Shown: in pieces, positions 1 through 5,403 of the stretch
Position numbering within the stretch: position 1 is the stretch's first letter
Layout: every line of letters begins with the position of its first letter
Assembly: GCA_017428285.1 (NCBI GenBank)
Contig: JAFRRE010000090.1
Span: 1-6,183, forward strand
Length of the DNA: 6,183 nt
Source of the DNA: Bacteroidales bacterium
Lineage (GTDB): Bacteria; Bacteroidota; Bacteroidia; Bacteroidales; F082
Reading direction: 5' to 3'
Notes under the pieces: model-generated
Seen by the model: the letters and a program-made list of their open reading frames with translations, nothing else
Databases searched by the model: none
Told to the model about the DNA's origin: nothing
Position numbers and translations under genes: made by a program

Positions 1-258
1 GTTGTGCATTTGTTTCAAGGTACTCACATAGCCTTCACCACCCAAACGGAAATGATTGCCAAGATGATAACGGAGCACTCCGCCGAGGCCGAAGGTCATT
101 CCTTCCGCTTTATGGTTTAAGGCGGATAAGTCGCCATGCAGATAACCCGTGTGTACCATCATGCCACCGTCGAAACGCTGGTGGTTTTGGGCTTGGTTTT
201 GTGAGAACGGGATGATGATCAACAGAAATAAAACAATATATTTCATCAGTTTTTTCAT
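1..258 (-). CDS. Outer-membrane beta-barrel-like protein, N-terminal 86 residues (runs off left edge)
   Basis: The ATG at 258 overlaps the stop of the upstream methyltransferase gene as ATGA, and GGAAAG precedes it, so translational coupling is likely. Residues 1-24 form a clear Sec signal peptide: MKKLMK, then a hydrophobic stretch (YIVLFLLIIIPF), then SQNQAQ with probable cleavage after QAQ. The mature part (FDGGMMVHTGYLHGD, then FGLGGVLRYHLGNHFRLGGEGYV) has alternating polar and hydrophobic residues, many glycines, and the pattern of a first hairpin of a small outer-membrane beta-barrel of the kind common in Bacteroidota. This suggests a protein exported to the outer membrane. The gene continues beyond base 1, so length and C-terminus are unknown. 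No specific function can be assigned. The barrel assignment is inferred from composition; the signal peptide and the start overlap are seen directly. A second in-frame ATG at 246 is possible but fits less well, because it would remove the positively charged start of the signal peptide. Confidence 0.7.
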   Translation of the reverse strand, partial: MKKLMKYIVLFLLIIIPFSQNQAQNHQRFDGGMMVHTGYLHGDLSALNHKAEGMTFGLGGVLRYHLGNHFRLGGEGYVSTLKQMHN

Positions 259-822
259 TTCTTTCCTTTCAGAATCGCCGATCCGCTCAGTCCCATCCAT
301 TTGGCTTCCCATGGGGTCATAAACATGCCGTTGGTGGTGTCAATGAGTTCAACCTCTGCATAGCCCATGCCTTTCAGTTTCTTGACAAAAGCCTGCATGT
401 CGCCATATTTGAATCGGGAGAAAATGTCATGAATGGCGAAGGTGCCGCCTTTCTTCAACACACGCAGGGTTTCCAACAAAATGGCTACCGCAGCCCACAT
501 CGAGGCCTTTGCTGCCTTCAGGAAGGGTGACATACATGGCAATGCCGTCAATGATCTGTTTCGACATCTGACGCTTGCCGTTGTAGGAGAAGGCACGATG
601 CAACAGCCACATCCATAGTGTCACCAAAGCCAGCACGATGGCAAGCACAAGGAAAACGATTTTCAGGACAGTCTTCAGCGTTCCGGCGGCAAGCAGTCCG
701 CTCACGCCAAAGACCAGGAACAATATCAGGCATGCTACCGCGCCGCCCATAGTCCCAAGGATCATGCCTTTAGGCATCCAGTTTTTGTAGTTGGGTTTCG
801 TTTTCTTTAATGCTGTTTTCAT
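255..822 (-). pseudogene. Membrane-anchored class I SAM-dependent methyltransferase, broken by an internal deletion
   Basis: The protein lies in two frames. From the ATG at 822, one frame gives a basic N-terminus, two hydrophobic segments (about residues 19-46 and 50-74), then SAM motif I, GLDVGCGS (106-113). After that the frame becomes nonsense and stops at 427. The other frame, usable from about 490, supplies the typical methyltransferase C-terminal half: ILLETLRVLKKGGTFAIHD, a later YGDMQAFVKKLKGMGYAEVELID, and the end SGSAILKGKK at 255. The region that normally holds motifs II to IV (SAM-binding acidic loop and the D-x-x-x-S/N-x-x-x-H-type segment) is absent. An internal, frame-changing deletion therefore joins motif I directly to the post-motif-IV helix near 481-491. 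I estimate that 60-75 residues are missing, judging from the usual fold. The product would be inactive. The stop overlaps the next gene's start, so the pair was once an operon. The substrate cannot be told; the N-terminal anchor places it at the inner membrane. Confidence 0.85.
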
Positions 823-831
823 AGGTTTCTT

Positions 832-856
832 TTAGTTGTTTGACACTGCAAAGTAA
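832..856 (-). promoter_or_regulatory. Bacteroidota-type promoter and leader for the methyltransferase/outer-membrane protein pair
   Basis: Read on the minus strand, TTACTTTG (856 to 849) matches the Bacteroidota -7 consensus TAnnTTTG at all fixed positions but one. It is followed by CAGTGTCAAACAACTAA, a transcript start region nearly identical to that in front of the Fic gene at 3632-3655. The methyltransferase ATG lies 26 bases downstream of the -7 element, giving a short leader. A clean -33 TTTG at the usual spacing is not obvious; TTTTTG occurs closer than expected. Confidence 0.5.
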
Positions 857-997
857 TGGCCATTTCAAAAACCGTGAAATCCCAATTGATGGGTAATGTC
901 AAGGGGTCTTATCCCAAGTTTCGATGATGTTTGAAAAAAACGCCGAAAAGGTCAAGAAAACTGTAAGATGAAAATAGTAAGTAACAGCAACTCGATC
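857..997. other. Gene-free stretch with a 32-bp-spaced direct repeat
   Basis: I see no convincing coding sequence here. ATCCCAA occurs at 879-885 and again at 911-917, a spacing of 32 bp or about three helical turns, just upstream of the minus-strand promoter at 849-856. CCCAATTGATGGG at 881-893 can form a short hairpin. These could be binding sites for a regulator of the methyltransferase operon, but two short copies are weak evidence. Confidence 0.25.
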
Positions 998-1138
998 TCA
1001 CGCATAATGATACCGCTCTTTGTGCTTTTTGAGCATAGCAACAGACAAAACCAAGGTGCGCACTGTGAAGATAGTGGGCAGCGTGAAGCGCAGCAGCTTG
1101 CAGTAGCCGAAATGATCTGAGAGGGTGATGGCGGGCAT
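998..1138 (-). pseudogene. MATE-family transporter, N-terminal remnant fused to unrelated sequence (copy 1)
   Basis: From the ATG at 1138 the minus strand reads MPAITLSDHFGYCKLLRFTLPTI. This matches the first 23 residues of the MATE remnant at 3031 with only a few changes; I count about 6 differences in some 66 aligned bases. A four-residue deletion (ATMI in copy 2) then gives PTI-FT, after which the sequence no longer resembles a transporter. The frame closes at 998 after 46 codons, with a tail (VRTLVLSVAMLKKHKERYHYA) that I do not recognise. A MATE protein is normally about 450 residues with 12 membrane helices, so this piece cannot function. It starts only nine bases past the stop of the ATPase gene. 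It may be a decayed duplicate of the 3031 copy or a remnant of a paralogue; the synonymous differences argue against a very recent duplication. Confidence 0.7.
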
Positions 1139-1147
1139 GGTGATTTT

Positions 1148-2593
1148 TTATCTAAACAAATCATCCATCGTTACCTCTGACTGGACAATCCCGCTGTGAA
1201 TATTTCTGGCGACACCATAGGTTGTGATAAAAGTATGAACGACTGCCTTCTTTGTCTTTGTCACTGTGCGGAAAAGTGAAGCCCTGTTTCGTAGTTTCTC
1301 TTCATAGTCAGTAGTTAATGCGTATTTGTCCGTGGCATATTTGACCTCGCAAATATTGATAACTTCATCGGCGCGGTCGATGAGCAAATCTATCTGTCCA
1401 CCTCTCCATGTTGTTCCGTCCTTATCGGTAAACGGCAAGCACAACCATGAGTGAATATTACAGATGATACCGTTGATGCCAAGAGCCGCTTTAATCTGTG
1501 GAATGTGATGGAGACACACCTGCTCAAAGGCATAGCCGCTCCAAGAGGTCGCCTGTCCCTTGCCAGCAAGTTTGCTCCAGAGATGCTCGTCCTGTCCGCT
1601 GTGGTTCTCGACAAACTTGATATAGAAGAGCGAGAACAAGTCCGTCAGTTGATACATTGCATCACGCTCTGTTTTTCCAATGGCGGTATATTTGCGTACG
1701 AAGTCGCACTTGGTCAGGTTATCAAGCACCTCCGTTAAAGTTCCCCCTTCCTGTAGCTTTAGTTCTTTGAGGATTTCCTGCCGTGTTAGCCCTTTCAGCT
1801 TTGTGGCCAGTATGGTGACGACATTTTTGTAAATTTTCGATTCCTTGAAAAGCGATCGAAACAGGAAGTCAAACTCCTCTCGCAGCGGAGCACCCTGCCT
1901 GAAGAACAGGTCGTCGATGCACACATCCAAGGGCGTGTTCTTGGCCAGCATGTCGAGATAATAAGGTATTCCTCCTAATACCATATAAGCTTTGACCAAC
2001 TGATGGCGATTGATTTCAATTCCCTTGACTTCCTTCAGGAATCGTTCCGTTTCAGCGAGACTGAACGGTGCAAGCCTAATGGGGCGGCACACTCGCCCAT
2101 AGATACCACCTTTGTTGCCGATGAACTTCGACAGCATCCATGTAGTAGCAGATCCACACACAAACAGTTTAAGATTCTTTTTTGTAGAAGCCCAATCGTT
2201 CCAGAACTGGCTGAAGGCGGCAAGGAAATTACTCTTTGGCGTGTCCATCCATGGAATCTCATCCAAAAACACGATGGTTTTATCTTTCTGTAGTGTGTTC
2301 AGATAGTCACGTAGTGCGTCGAAAGCCTCAAACCAGTCCTTCGGTCGTTTTACTTTCTTGCCTGAATACCTTTCAAGGTATTTCTTGAACTGTGCCAGAT
2401 GGACCGCCCGCGTCACCTCGAACAACCCTGAAAATGCAAAGTCGAACTTGTTTTCAAATATGCTTTTCACCAAATAAGTCTTTCCCACGCGTCTGCGGCC
2501 ATACACCGCAATGAGTTCTGCTTTGTCGCTGTCAAGATACTCTTTGATGAGTTTTTGCTCATACTCGCGCCCGATGATGTTATATTCGTTCAT
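1148..2593 (-). CDS. AAA+ ATPase with C-terminal DUF234-like, restriction-endonuclease-like domain
   Basis: This 481-residue protein is full length for the bacterial/archaeal 'archaeal ATPase' family (PF01637-like AAA+ with a DUF234/PF03008-like C-terminus). The N-terminal GREYE box (8-12) is followed by Walker A GRRRVGKT (32-39), Walker B IVFLDE (107-112) and a sensor-1-like strand FVCGSAT (144-150). GGIYGR (162-167) could supply an arginine finger. A winged-helix segment lies around 260-300 (GLTRQEILKEL, then LDNLTKCDFVRKY). The last third carries the order E357 (GYAFEQ), D402 (GGQIDLLID), E416-x-K418 (ICEVKYA), the spacing expected of a PD-(D/E)XK nuclease fold. The family's role is poorly defined; members are frequent in accessory regions and are suspected to act on DNA. 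The start at 2593 has no Shine-Dalgarno, which is common in Bacteroidota, and a good promoter lies just upstream. The gene appears monocistronic and intact, with transporter remnants on both sides. Nuclease activity is inferred from motif spacing only. Confidence 0.88.
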   Translation of the reverse strand: MNEYNIIGREYEQKLIKEYLDSDKAELIAVYGRRRVGKTYLVKSIFENKFDFAFSGLFEVTRAVHLAQFKKYLERYSGKKVKRPKDWFEAFDALRDYLNTLQKDKTIVFLDEIPWMDTPKSNFLAAFSQFWNDWASTKKNLKLFVCGSATTWMLSKFIGNKGGIYGRVCRPIRLAPFSLAETERFLKEVKGIEINRHQLVKAYMVLGGIPYYLDMLAKNTPLDVCIDDLFFRQGAPLREEFDFLFRSLFKESKIYKNVVTILATKLKGLTRQEILKELKLQEGGTLTEVLDNLTKCDFVRKYTAIGKTERDAMYQLTDLFSLFYIKFVENHSGQDEHLWSKLAGKGQATSWSGYAFEQVCLHHIPQIKAALGINGIICNIHSWLCLPFTDKDGTTWRGGQIDLLIDRADEVINICEVKYATDKYALTTDYEEKLRNRASLFRTVTKTKKAVVHTFITTYGVARNIHSGIVQSEVTMDDLFR

Positions 2594-2615
2594 TCTCTAT
2601 ACTATTTATTGGGCG

Positions 2616-2623
2616 CAAAGATA
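2616..2623 (-). promoter_or_regulatory. -7 promoter element of the AAA+ ATPase gene
   Basis: On the minus strand TATCTTTG is an exact match to the Bacteroidota -7 consensus TAnnTTTG, followed by CGCCC. It lies 22 bases upstream of the ATG at 2593, so the leader would be very short. The -33 region is only T-rich (TATTTTTC) without a clear TTTG. The repeat block at 2655-2760 sits immediately upstream, where operators or activator sites would be placed. Confidence 0.65.
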
Positions 2624-2654
2624 CAGCTTTTTTGGGAAAAATACATCGATACTT

Positions 2655-2760
2655 ACTCCTTATCTATATCTTTTTACATACTTACGGAGAAATTATCGCT
2701 TATTTCTTCTCCTTAACTATGTATTTTAATCCACTTAAGGAGTCATTATCTTGATAATAG
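2655..2760. repeat. Degenerate 53-bp tandem duplication with alternating inverted CTCCTTA/TTAMGGAG motifs
   Basis: Four short motifs alternate in orientation: CTCCTTA (2656-2662), TTACGGAG (2682-2689), CTCCTTAA (2709-2716) and TTAAGGAG (2735-2742). Their centres are spaced 26, 27 and 26 bp, close to two and a half helical turns. Seen another way, 2655-2707 and 2708-2760 are two diverged copies of a 53-bp unit. The copies share CTCCTTA, CTAT at the same offset, a T-rich middle, CTTAMGGAG and ATTATC. The block fills the region upstream of the ATPase promoter. It looks like an operator or protein-binding array; the second pair also forms an 8-bp perfect inverted repeat with an 18-base gap. Confidence 0.6.
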
Positions 2761-2785
2761 AATCTTTCCTCCACTTCCATAAGGC

Positions 2786-3031
2786 CTATACGCCAAGTGA
2801 GGCCACCAAGGCGCTACCGCCCGTGCCCAACATCGAGCCTACCACACCTACCAGAAAAAGGAACGGCATCATCAGGTTGACGGCGGCAAAGGGCGTTTTG
2901 CCCACGAAGTTGGAGACAAAGACACCGTCCACCACGCTGTAGATGGAGGTGAAGATCATCGTGGCGATGGTGGGCAGCGTGAAGCGCAGCAGCTTGCGAT
3001 AGCCGAAATGGTCGGAGAGGGTGATGGTCAT
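2786..3031 (-). pseudogene. MATE-family multidrug efflux transporter, N-terminal 81 residues only (copy 2)
   Basis: From the ATG at 3031 the product reads as the start of a MATE (multi-antimicrobial extrusion) transporter. It has a cytoplasmic ALDHFGY-like start (TLSDHFGYRKLLRFTLPTI), the first membrane helix with the family's SIYSVVDGVFVSNFVG segment (about residues 29-44), and a second helix with MPFLFLVGVVGSMLGTGGSALVA (about 55-77). The match to the family ends there and a TAG stop follows at 2786, so some 370 residues and ten helices are missing. The ATG follows the stop of the outer membrane factor by 11 bases, consistent with a former efflux operon. An upstream in-frame ATG at 3052 lies inside the preceding gene and gives residues not typical of the family, so 3031 is preferred. 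Intact MATE proteins export cationic drugs using Na+ or H+; this piece cannot. Confidence 0.85.
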
Positions 3032-3042
3032 AACGGTTGGTT

Positions 3043-3504
3043 TTATTGGCACAACGCCTTATAAAGATTGATTTTCCCTTGTTGCAGTTCAAGCCAGTCT
3101 GCGGTCTGTTGCAGCTGTGCGTCGAGCCAGGCACTTTGGGCGATGAGCACCTCCAAATAGCTGGTGTTGGCATACTGCATGGTCAAGCGGCTGTTCTCGT
3201 AGGCTCGTTGGGAGGCTTCCACCTGCTTGGTGCGTGCCTCCTCGCGGGTGCTGCAAGCCCGACAGTCGGCCAGTGCATCACGCACCTCACCACCTGCCAC
3301 GAGCAAGGCCTTCTCGAAGGCAATCTGCGCCTGCTCCTGTCGCGACTGTGCCACTTTCAGGTTGGCTTTCAGTCGCCCTTGGGAGAACAAGGGCTGCGTC
3401 AGCGAGCTGATGGCATTGAGCAGTATCTGATAGGGATTGATGGTCACGCCGTTGTTGGTCCATCCGGCACTCCCGCTGATGCTTACATACTCTTGCAACG
3501 TCAA
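3043..3504 (-). pseudogene. TolC/OprM-type outer membrane efflux factor, C-terminal third only
   Basis: The 153 codons match the C-terminal part of an RND-pump outer membrane factor (NodT/CusC-type). SISGSAGWTNNG (8-19) corresponds to a beta-strand region. SLTQPLFSQGRLKANLKVAQSRQEQAQ (34-60) is the highly characteristic helical-barrel start. A long helix follows (AFEKALLVAGGEVRDALADC), then LTMQYANTSYLEVLIAQSAWLDAQ (107-130) and the typical end INLYKALCQ. Complete members have about 450-480 residues with a lipoprotein signal. Here everything before the strand is missing: homology stops near 3485-3490, where the sequence passes into the promoter-leader DNA described at 3488. The ATG at 3504 is therefore accidental and lies in leader DNA. 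The gene once belonged to an efflux operon with the MATE gene 11 bases downstream. Without the N-terminal half it could not form a channel. Confidence 0.85.
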
Positions 3505-3554
3505 AAACTAATAGTAGTAAGACAAAATAAACTAATAAATGCAGCTGCAATTAT
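3488..3554 (+). repeat. Relic copy of the Fic-gene leader: -7-like element plus two 24-bp repeat units
   Basis: TACTCTTG (3488-3495) is one base off the -7 consensus and is followed by CAACGTCAAAAACTAATA, almost the same as the start of the Fic leader at 3639-3655. Two 24-bp units follow (3507-3530 and 3531-3554), each beginning ACTAAT; the first has the same CAAAATAA end as unit 2 of the main array. No -33 TTTG is found at the right distance, because the upstream side is the outer membrane factor remnant. I read this as a leader that was duplicated and then cut at its left side. Confidence 0.6.
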
Positions 3555-3563
3555 TGGAATTCT

Positions 3564-3596
3564 GCAACAAAAAGCGGAGTGTTTTTGTTGCTTTTT
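3564..3596 (+). terminator. Intrinsic terminator-like hairpin
   Basis: GCAACAAAAA (3564-3573) and TTTTTGTTGC (3582-3591) form a perfect 10-bp stem around the 8-base loop GCGGAGTG, followed directly by TTTTT (3592-3596). The arrangement fits a plus-strand Rho-independent terminator, although the stem is AT-rich. It would end transcripts coming through the relic leader before the real Fic promoter, which starts 12 bases further on. Confidence 0.6.
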
Positions 3597-3607
3597 ATGA
3601 TATGTAT

Positions 3608-3638
3608 TTTGTTGATATAGAAAAATATTTGTACTTTG
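3608..3638 (+). promoter_or_regulatory. Promoter of the AbiEi-Fic gene
   Basis: TTTG at 3608-3611 is placed 19 bp before GTACTTTG (3631-3638), matching the Bacteroidota -33/-7 layout (TTTG, then TAnnTTTG, with about 19-21 bp between). The last four bases of the -7 element are consensus. Transcription would begin near 3641-3646, just before the 24-bp repeats, giving a leader of about 80 bases that consists almost wholly of repeats. Confidence 0.6.
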
Positions 3639-3649
3639 CAGCGTCAAAA

Positions 3650-3727
3650 ACTAATATTAGCAATACAAAATATACTAATGTTAGTAAAGCAAAATAAACT
3701 AATAACAGCGGCGCAAAATATACTAAT
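3650..3727 (+). repeat. Tandem 24-bp repeat array in the 5' leader of the Fic gene
   Basis: Three 24-bp units lie at 3650-3673, 3674-3697 and 3698-3721. The first six bases of a fourth (3722-3727) abut the ATG. Each unit begins ACTAAT and ends CAAAATAT or CAAAATAA. Unit 1 contains the perfect palindrome CTAATATTAG (3651-3660). Unit 2 has ACTAA-TG-TTAGT (3674-3685). Unit 3 keeps only one arm. The units are similar but not identical, as expected for protein-binding sites under selection rather than recent slippage. The position directly after the presumed transcript start suits a repressor operator array. Confidence 0.75.
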
Positions 3728-5236
3728 ATGGCAATAATACAAGAGAAATTGGCTGAGTCTTTGGCAGTGTTGAAGGCATATCAGGAAGCCCATGGGGATA
3801 ATCTGGTGATTCATGGAGCGGATACGCTGGGACGGACACATACAGAACGGTTGGTGAACAGCGGATACCTTCAGATGGTCATGAAGGGATGGTATATCCC
3901 GTCATCGCCAGGGAACGAGGGTGATTCCACGGTGTGGTATGTGTCGTACTGGCATTTCATTACGGCTTATTTGGACAAACGATTCAACGAGGCTTGGTGT
4001 CTGTCGCCAAAGTTGTCACTCTATTTCCACAGCGGTAAGACGGTGATTCCCAAACAATTGATTGTGCGCTGCGAGAACGGAACAAACAACATCCTGCAAC
4101 TGCCTTTCGGGACTTCGCTGGTCGATATCAAGGCAAGCCTTCCGCCAGAGGTGGTACGGGAGCCGCGTTATGGTGTGCGTTTGTATCCCATGGAATATGC
4201 CTTGCTGATGGTAGGGCCTGATTATTATCGTCGTGATGCGTTGGAGGCGAGGACATGTCTGGCCAGTCTGCGGGATATATCGCCGTTAGTATCGGCGGCC
4301 ATTGACGGAGGACACACTACCCGAGCAGGACGCGTGGCAGGGGCACTACGTTCCATCGGCAGGGAGGAGATGGCGGATGAGTTGCTGCGCATGATGCGTC
4401 AGGTGGGACATACGGTGACGGAGGAGAATCCTTTTGAGGAGAATGTGCGCATGAAGACATTTGCGGTGTCGCCATACGTATCGCGCATCCGTCTGATGTG
4501 GATGCAGATGCGTGAGGTGGTGCTGGCGACGTTGAAAGTGAAGCCAATACAGCAAGATGCGGCATCGGTGCTAGAAATGATGGATGCGACGTATGTGAAG
4601 GACAGCTACAACTCCTTGTCGATTGAGGGCTATAAGATTACGGAAGGTCTGCTGGAGCGTGTTCGCAGTGGCAACTGGGATCCTGAGAAAGATGAAGAGG
4701 ATACGGAGCGCAAAAATGCACTGGCTGCCCGAGGTTATTATCAGGCGTATGAACTACTGAAACAAGGCGTGGTTGACTGTTTATCAGGACAAGAACCTGC
4801 TCAGTTGTATGTGAAAAGGCACCAAGAATGGCACTTCCAGTTATTTGAGCCGTGCATACGAGCGGGTATTGTGAAGGCCGCGGATTTGTTGGGGTATCGC
4901 AGGCATCAGGTGTATATCAAGAATTCAATGCATACACCGTTGAATCCAGATGCCGTGTTGGATGCGATGAGTGCTTTGTCGGATTTGATGATGGAAGAGG
5001 AAAATGCGTTGGTGCGTGCGGTTTTAGGGCATTTCTTCTTCGTCTATATCCATCCGTATATGGACGGTAATGGGCGCACGGCGCGTTTTGTGATGAACAG
5101 CCAATTGGTTACGGCGGGCTATTCATGGGTGGTGGTTCCCGTGGAACGCAGACAGGAGTATATGGCGGCATTAGAGCAGGCAAGTGTGGAGGGGAATATT
5201 GAAGGGTTTGTGAGGTTTATAGGGAGGGTGATGTAA
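3728..5236 (+). CDS. AbiEi-like winged-helix / Fic-domain protein (probable AMPylase-type toxin or modifier)
   Basis: The 502-residue protein has two parts. Residues about 1-200 resemble the N-terminus of AbiEi-family antitoxins: a winged-helix start (ADTLGRTHTERLVNSGYLQMVMKGWYIPSSP, 31-61), then a longer alpha/beta region (CLSPKLSLYFHSGKTVIPKQLIVR). The C-terminal half is a Fic domain with a complete catalytic motif HPYMDGNGRTAR (H442, D446, N448, R450, R453) in the family form HxF/Yx(D/E)GNGRxxR. Upstream, S296-L-S-I-E300-G301 fits the (S/T)xxxE(G/N) inhibitory helix, so this is a self-inhibited (class II) Fic protein whose helix precedes the active site. Such enzymes usually transfer AMP from ATP to a hydroxyl side chain of a target protein. 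The target is unknown. The start at 3728 is forced by a stop in frame at 3695, and no Shine-Dalgarno is present. With the DNA-binding-like domain and the repeat array directly upstream, autoregulation is plausible. The gene is intact and alone in its transcription unit. Confidence 0.88.
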   Translation: MAIIQEKLAESLAVLKAYQEAHGDNLVIHGADTLGRTHTERLVNSGYLQMVMKGWYIPSSPGNEGDSTVWYVSYWHFITAYLDKRFNEAWCLSPKLSLYFHSGKTVIPKQLIVRCENGTNNILQLPFGTSLVDIKASLPPEVVREPRYGVRLYPMEYALLMVGPDYYRRDALEARTCLASLRDISPLVSAAIDGGHTTRAGRVAGALRSIGREEMADELLRMMRQVGHTVTEENPFEENVRMKTFAVSPYVSRIRLMWMQMREVVLATLKVKPIQQDAASVLEMMDATYVKDSYNSLSIEGYKITEGLLERVRSGNWDPEKDEEDTERKNALAARGYYQAYELLKQGVVDCLSGQEPAQLYVKRHQEWHFQLFEPCIRAGIVKAADLLGYRRHQVYIKNSMHTPLNPDAVLDAMSALSDLMMEEENALVRAVLGHFFFVYIHPYMDGNGRTARFVMNSQLVTAGYSWVVVPVERRQEYMAALEQASVEGNIEGFVRFIGRVM

Positions 5237-5253
5237 CCAAGACCTTTCAATTC

Positions 5254-5400
5254 TTATATTTTCCCAGTCTGTTGGTATGAATTAAAAATAATAATCAGCC
5301 CATTGACAATCAATATGATAAATCCAATAAACGCATATTTTATAAATATTGTTTTCGGAATCTCGCCCAATTCGTTTTTTTCTATTTTTGCAATTGTGTG
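5254..5400 (-). pseudogene. C-terminal remnant of a small membrane protein
   Basis: The minus strand has 48 open codons ending at TAA (5254-5256), with no start codon and a TAG directly at 5401-5403. The translation is an acidic/basic linker (HTIAKIEKNELGEIPK), then a strongly hydrophobic helix (YAFIGFIILIVNGLIIIF), then a short polar tail (NSYQQTGKI). A single membrane helix with a natural-looking end suggests the tail of a real membrane protein whose front part has been lost. I do not recognise the family. It runs convergently with the Fic gene, with 17 bases between the two stops. Its left neighbour is intact, while at about 5400 it meets the truncated AlbA_2-type gene, so the junction is probably a recombination point. 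AT-rich DNA can look like a membrane helix by chance, hence the modest score. Confidence 0.4.
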
Positions 5401-5403
5401 CTA

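Noticed and set aside
968..1120. Plus-strand frame from ATG 968 (MKIVSNSNSISR...)
   Set aside because: The second half is antisense to the MATE remnant, there is no promoter or ribosome-binding site, and the translation does not look like a known protein.
952..1164. 70-codon minus-strand frame across the left MATE remnant
   Set aside because: Its residues are compositionally odd and out of frame with the MATE similarity, which is carried by the 998-1138 frame.
3037..3600. Plus-strand 187-codon open frame over the outer membrane factor remnant
   Set aside because: It is the reverse-complement shadow of a GC-rich coding region (3043-3504) with clear efflux-factor similarity; its end only reads through the repeat leader and terminator.
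3507..3727. CRISPR array
   Set aside because: The 24-bp units are directly adjacent with no unique spacers, they are degenerate, and no cas genes are present.
3644..3841. Minus-strand 65-codon frame through the repeat array
   Set aside because: It is antisense to the Fic start and its repeated ISIFC-type residues simply reflect the 24-bp DNA period.
5383..5390. TATTTTTG as a promoter for the AlbA_2-type fragment
   Set aside because: It matches the -7 consensus, but it lies in AT-rich DNA inside the probable membrane-protein remnant and lacks a -33 TTTG at the right distance. Mentioned only as a possibility.
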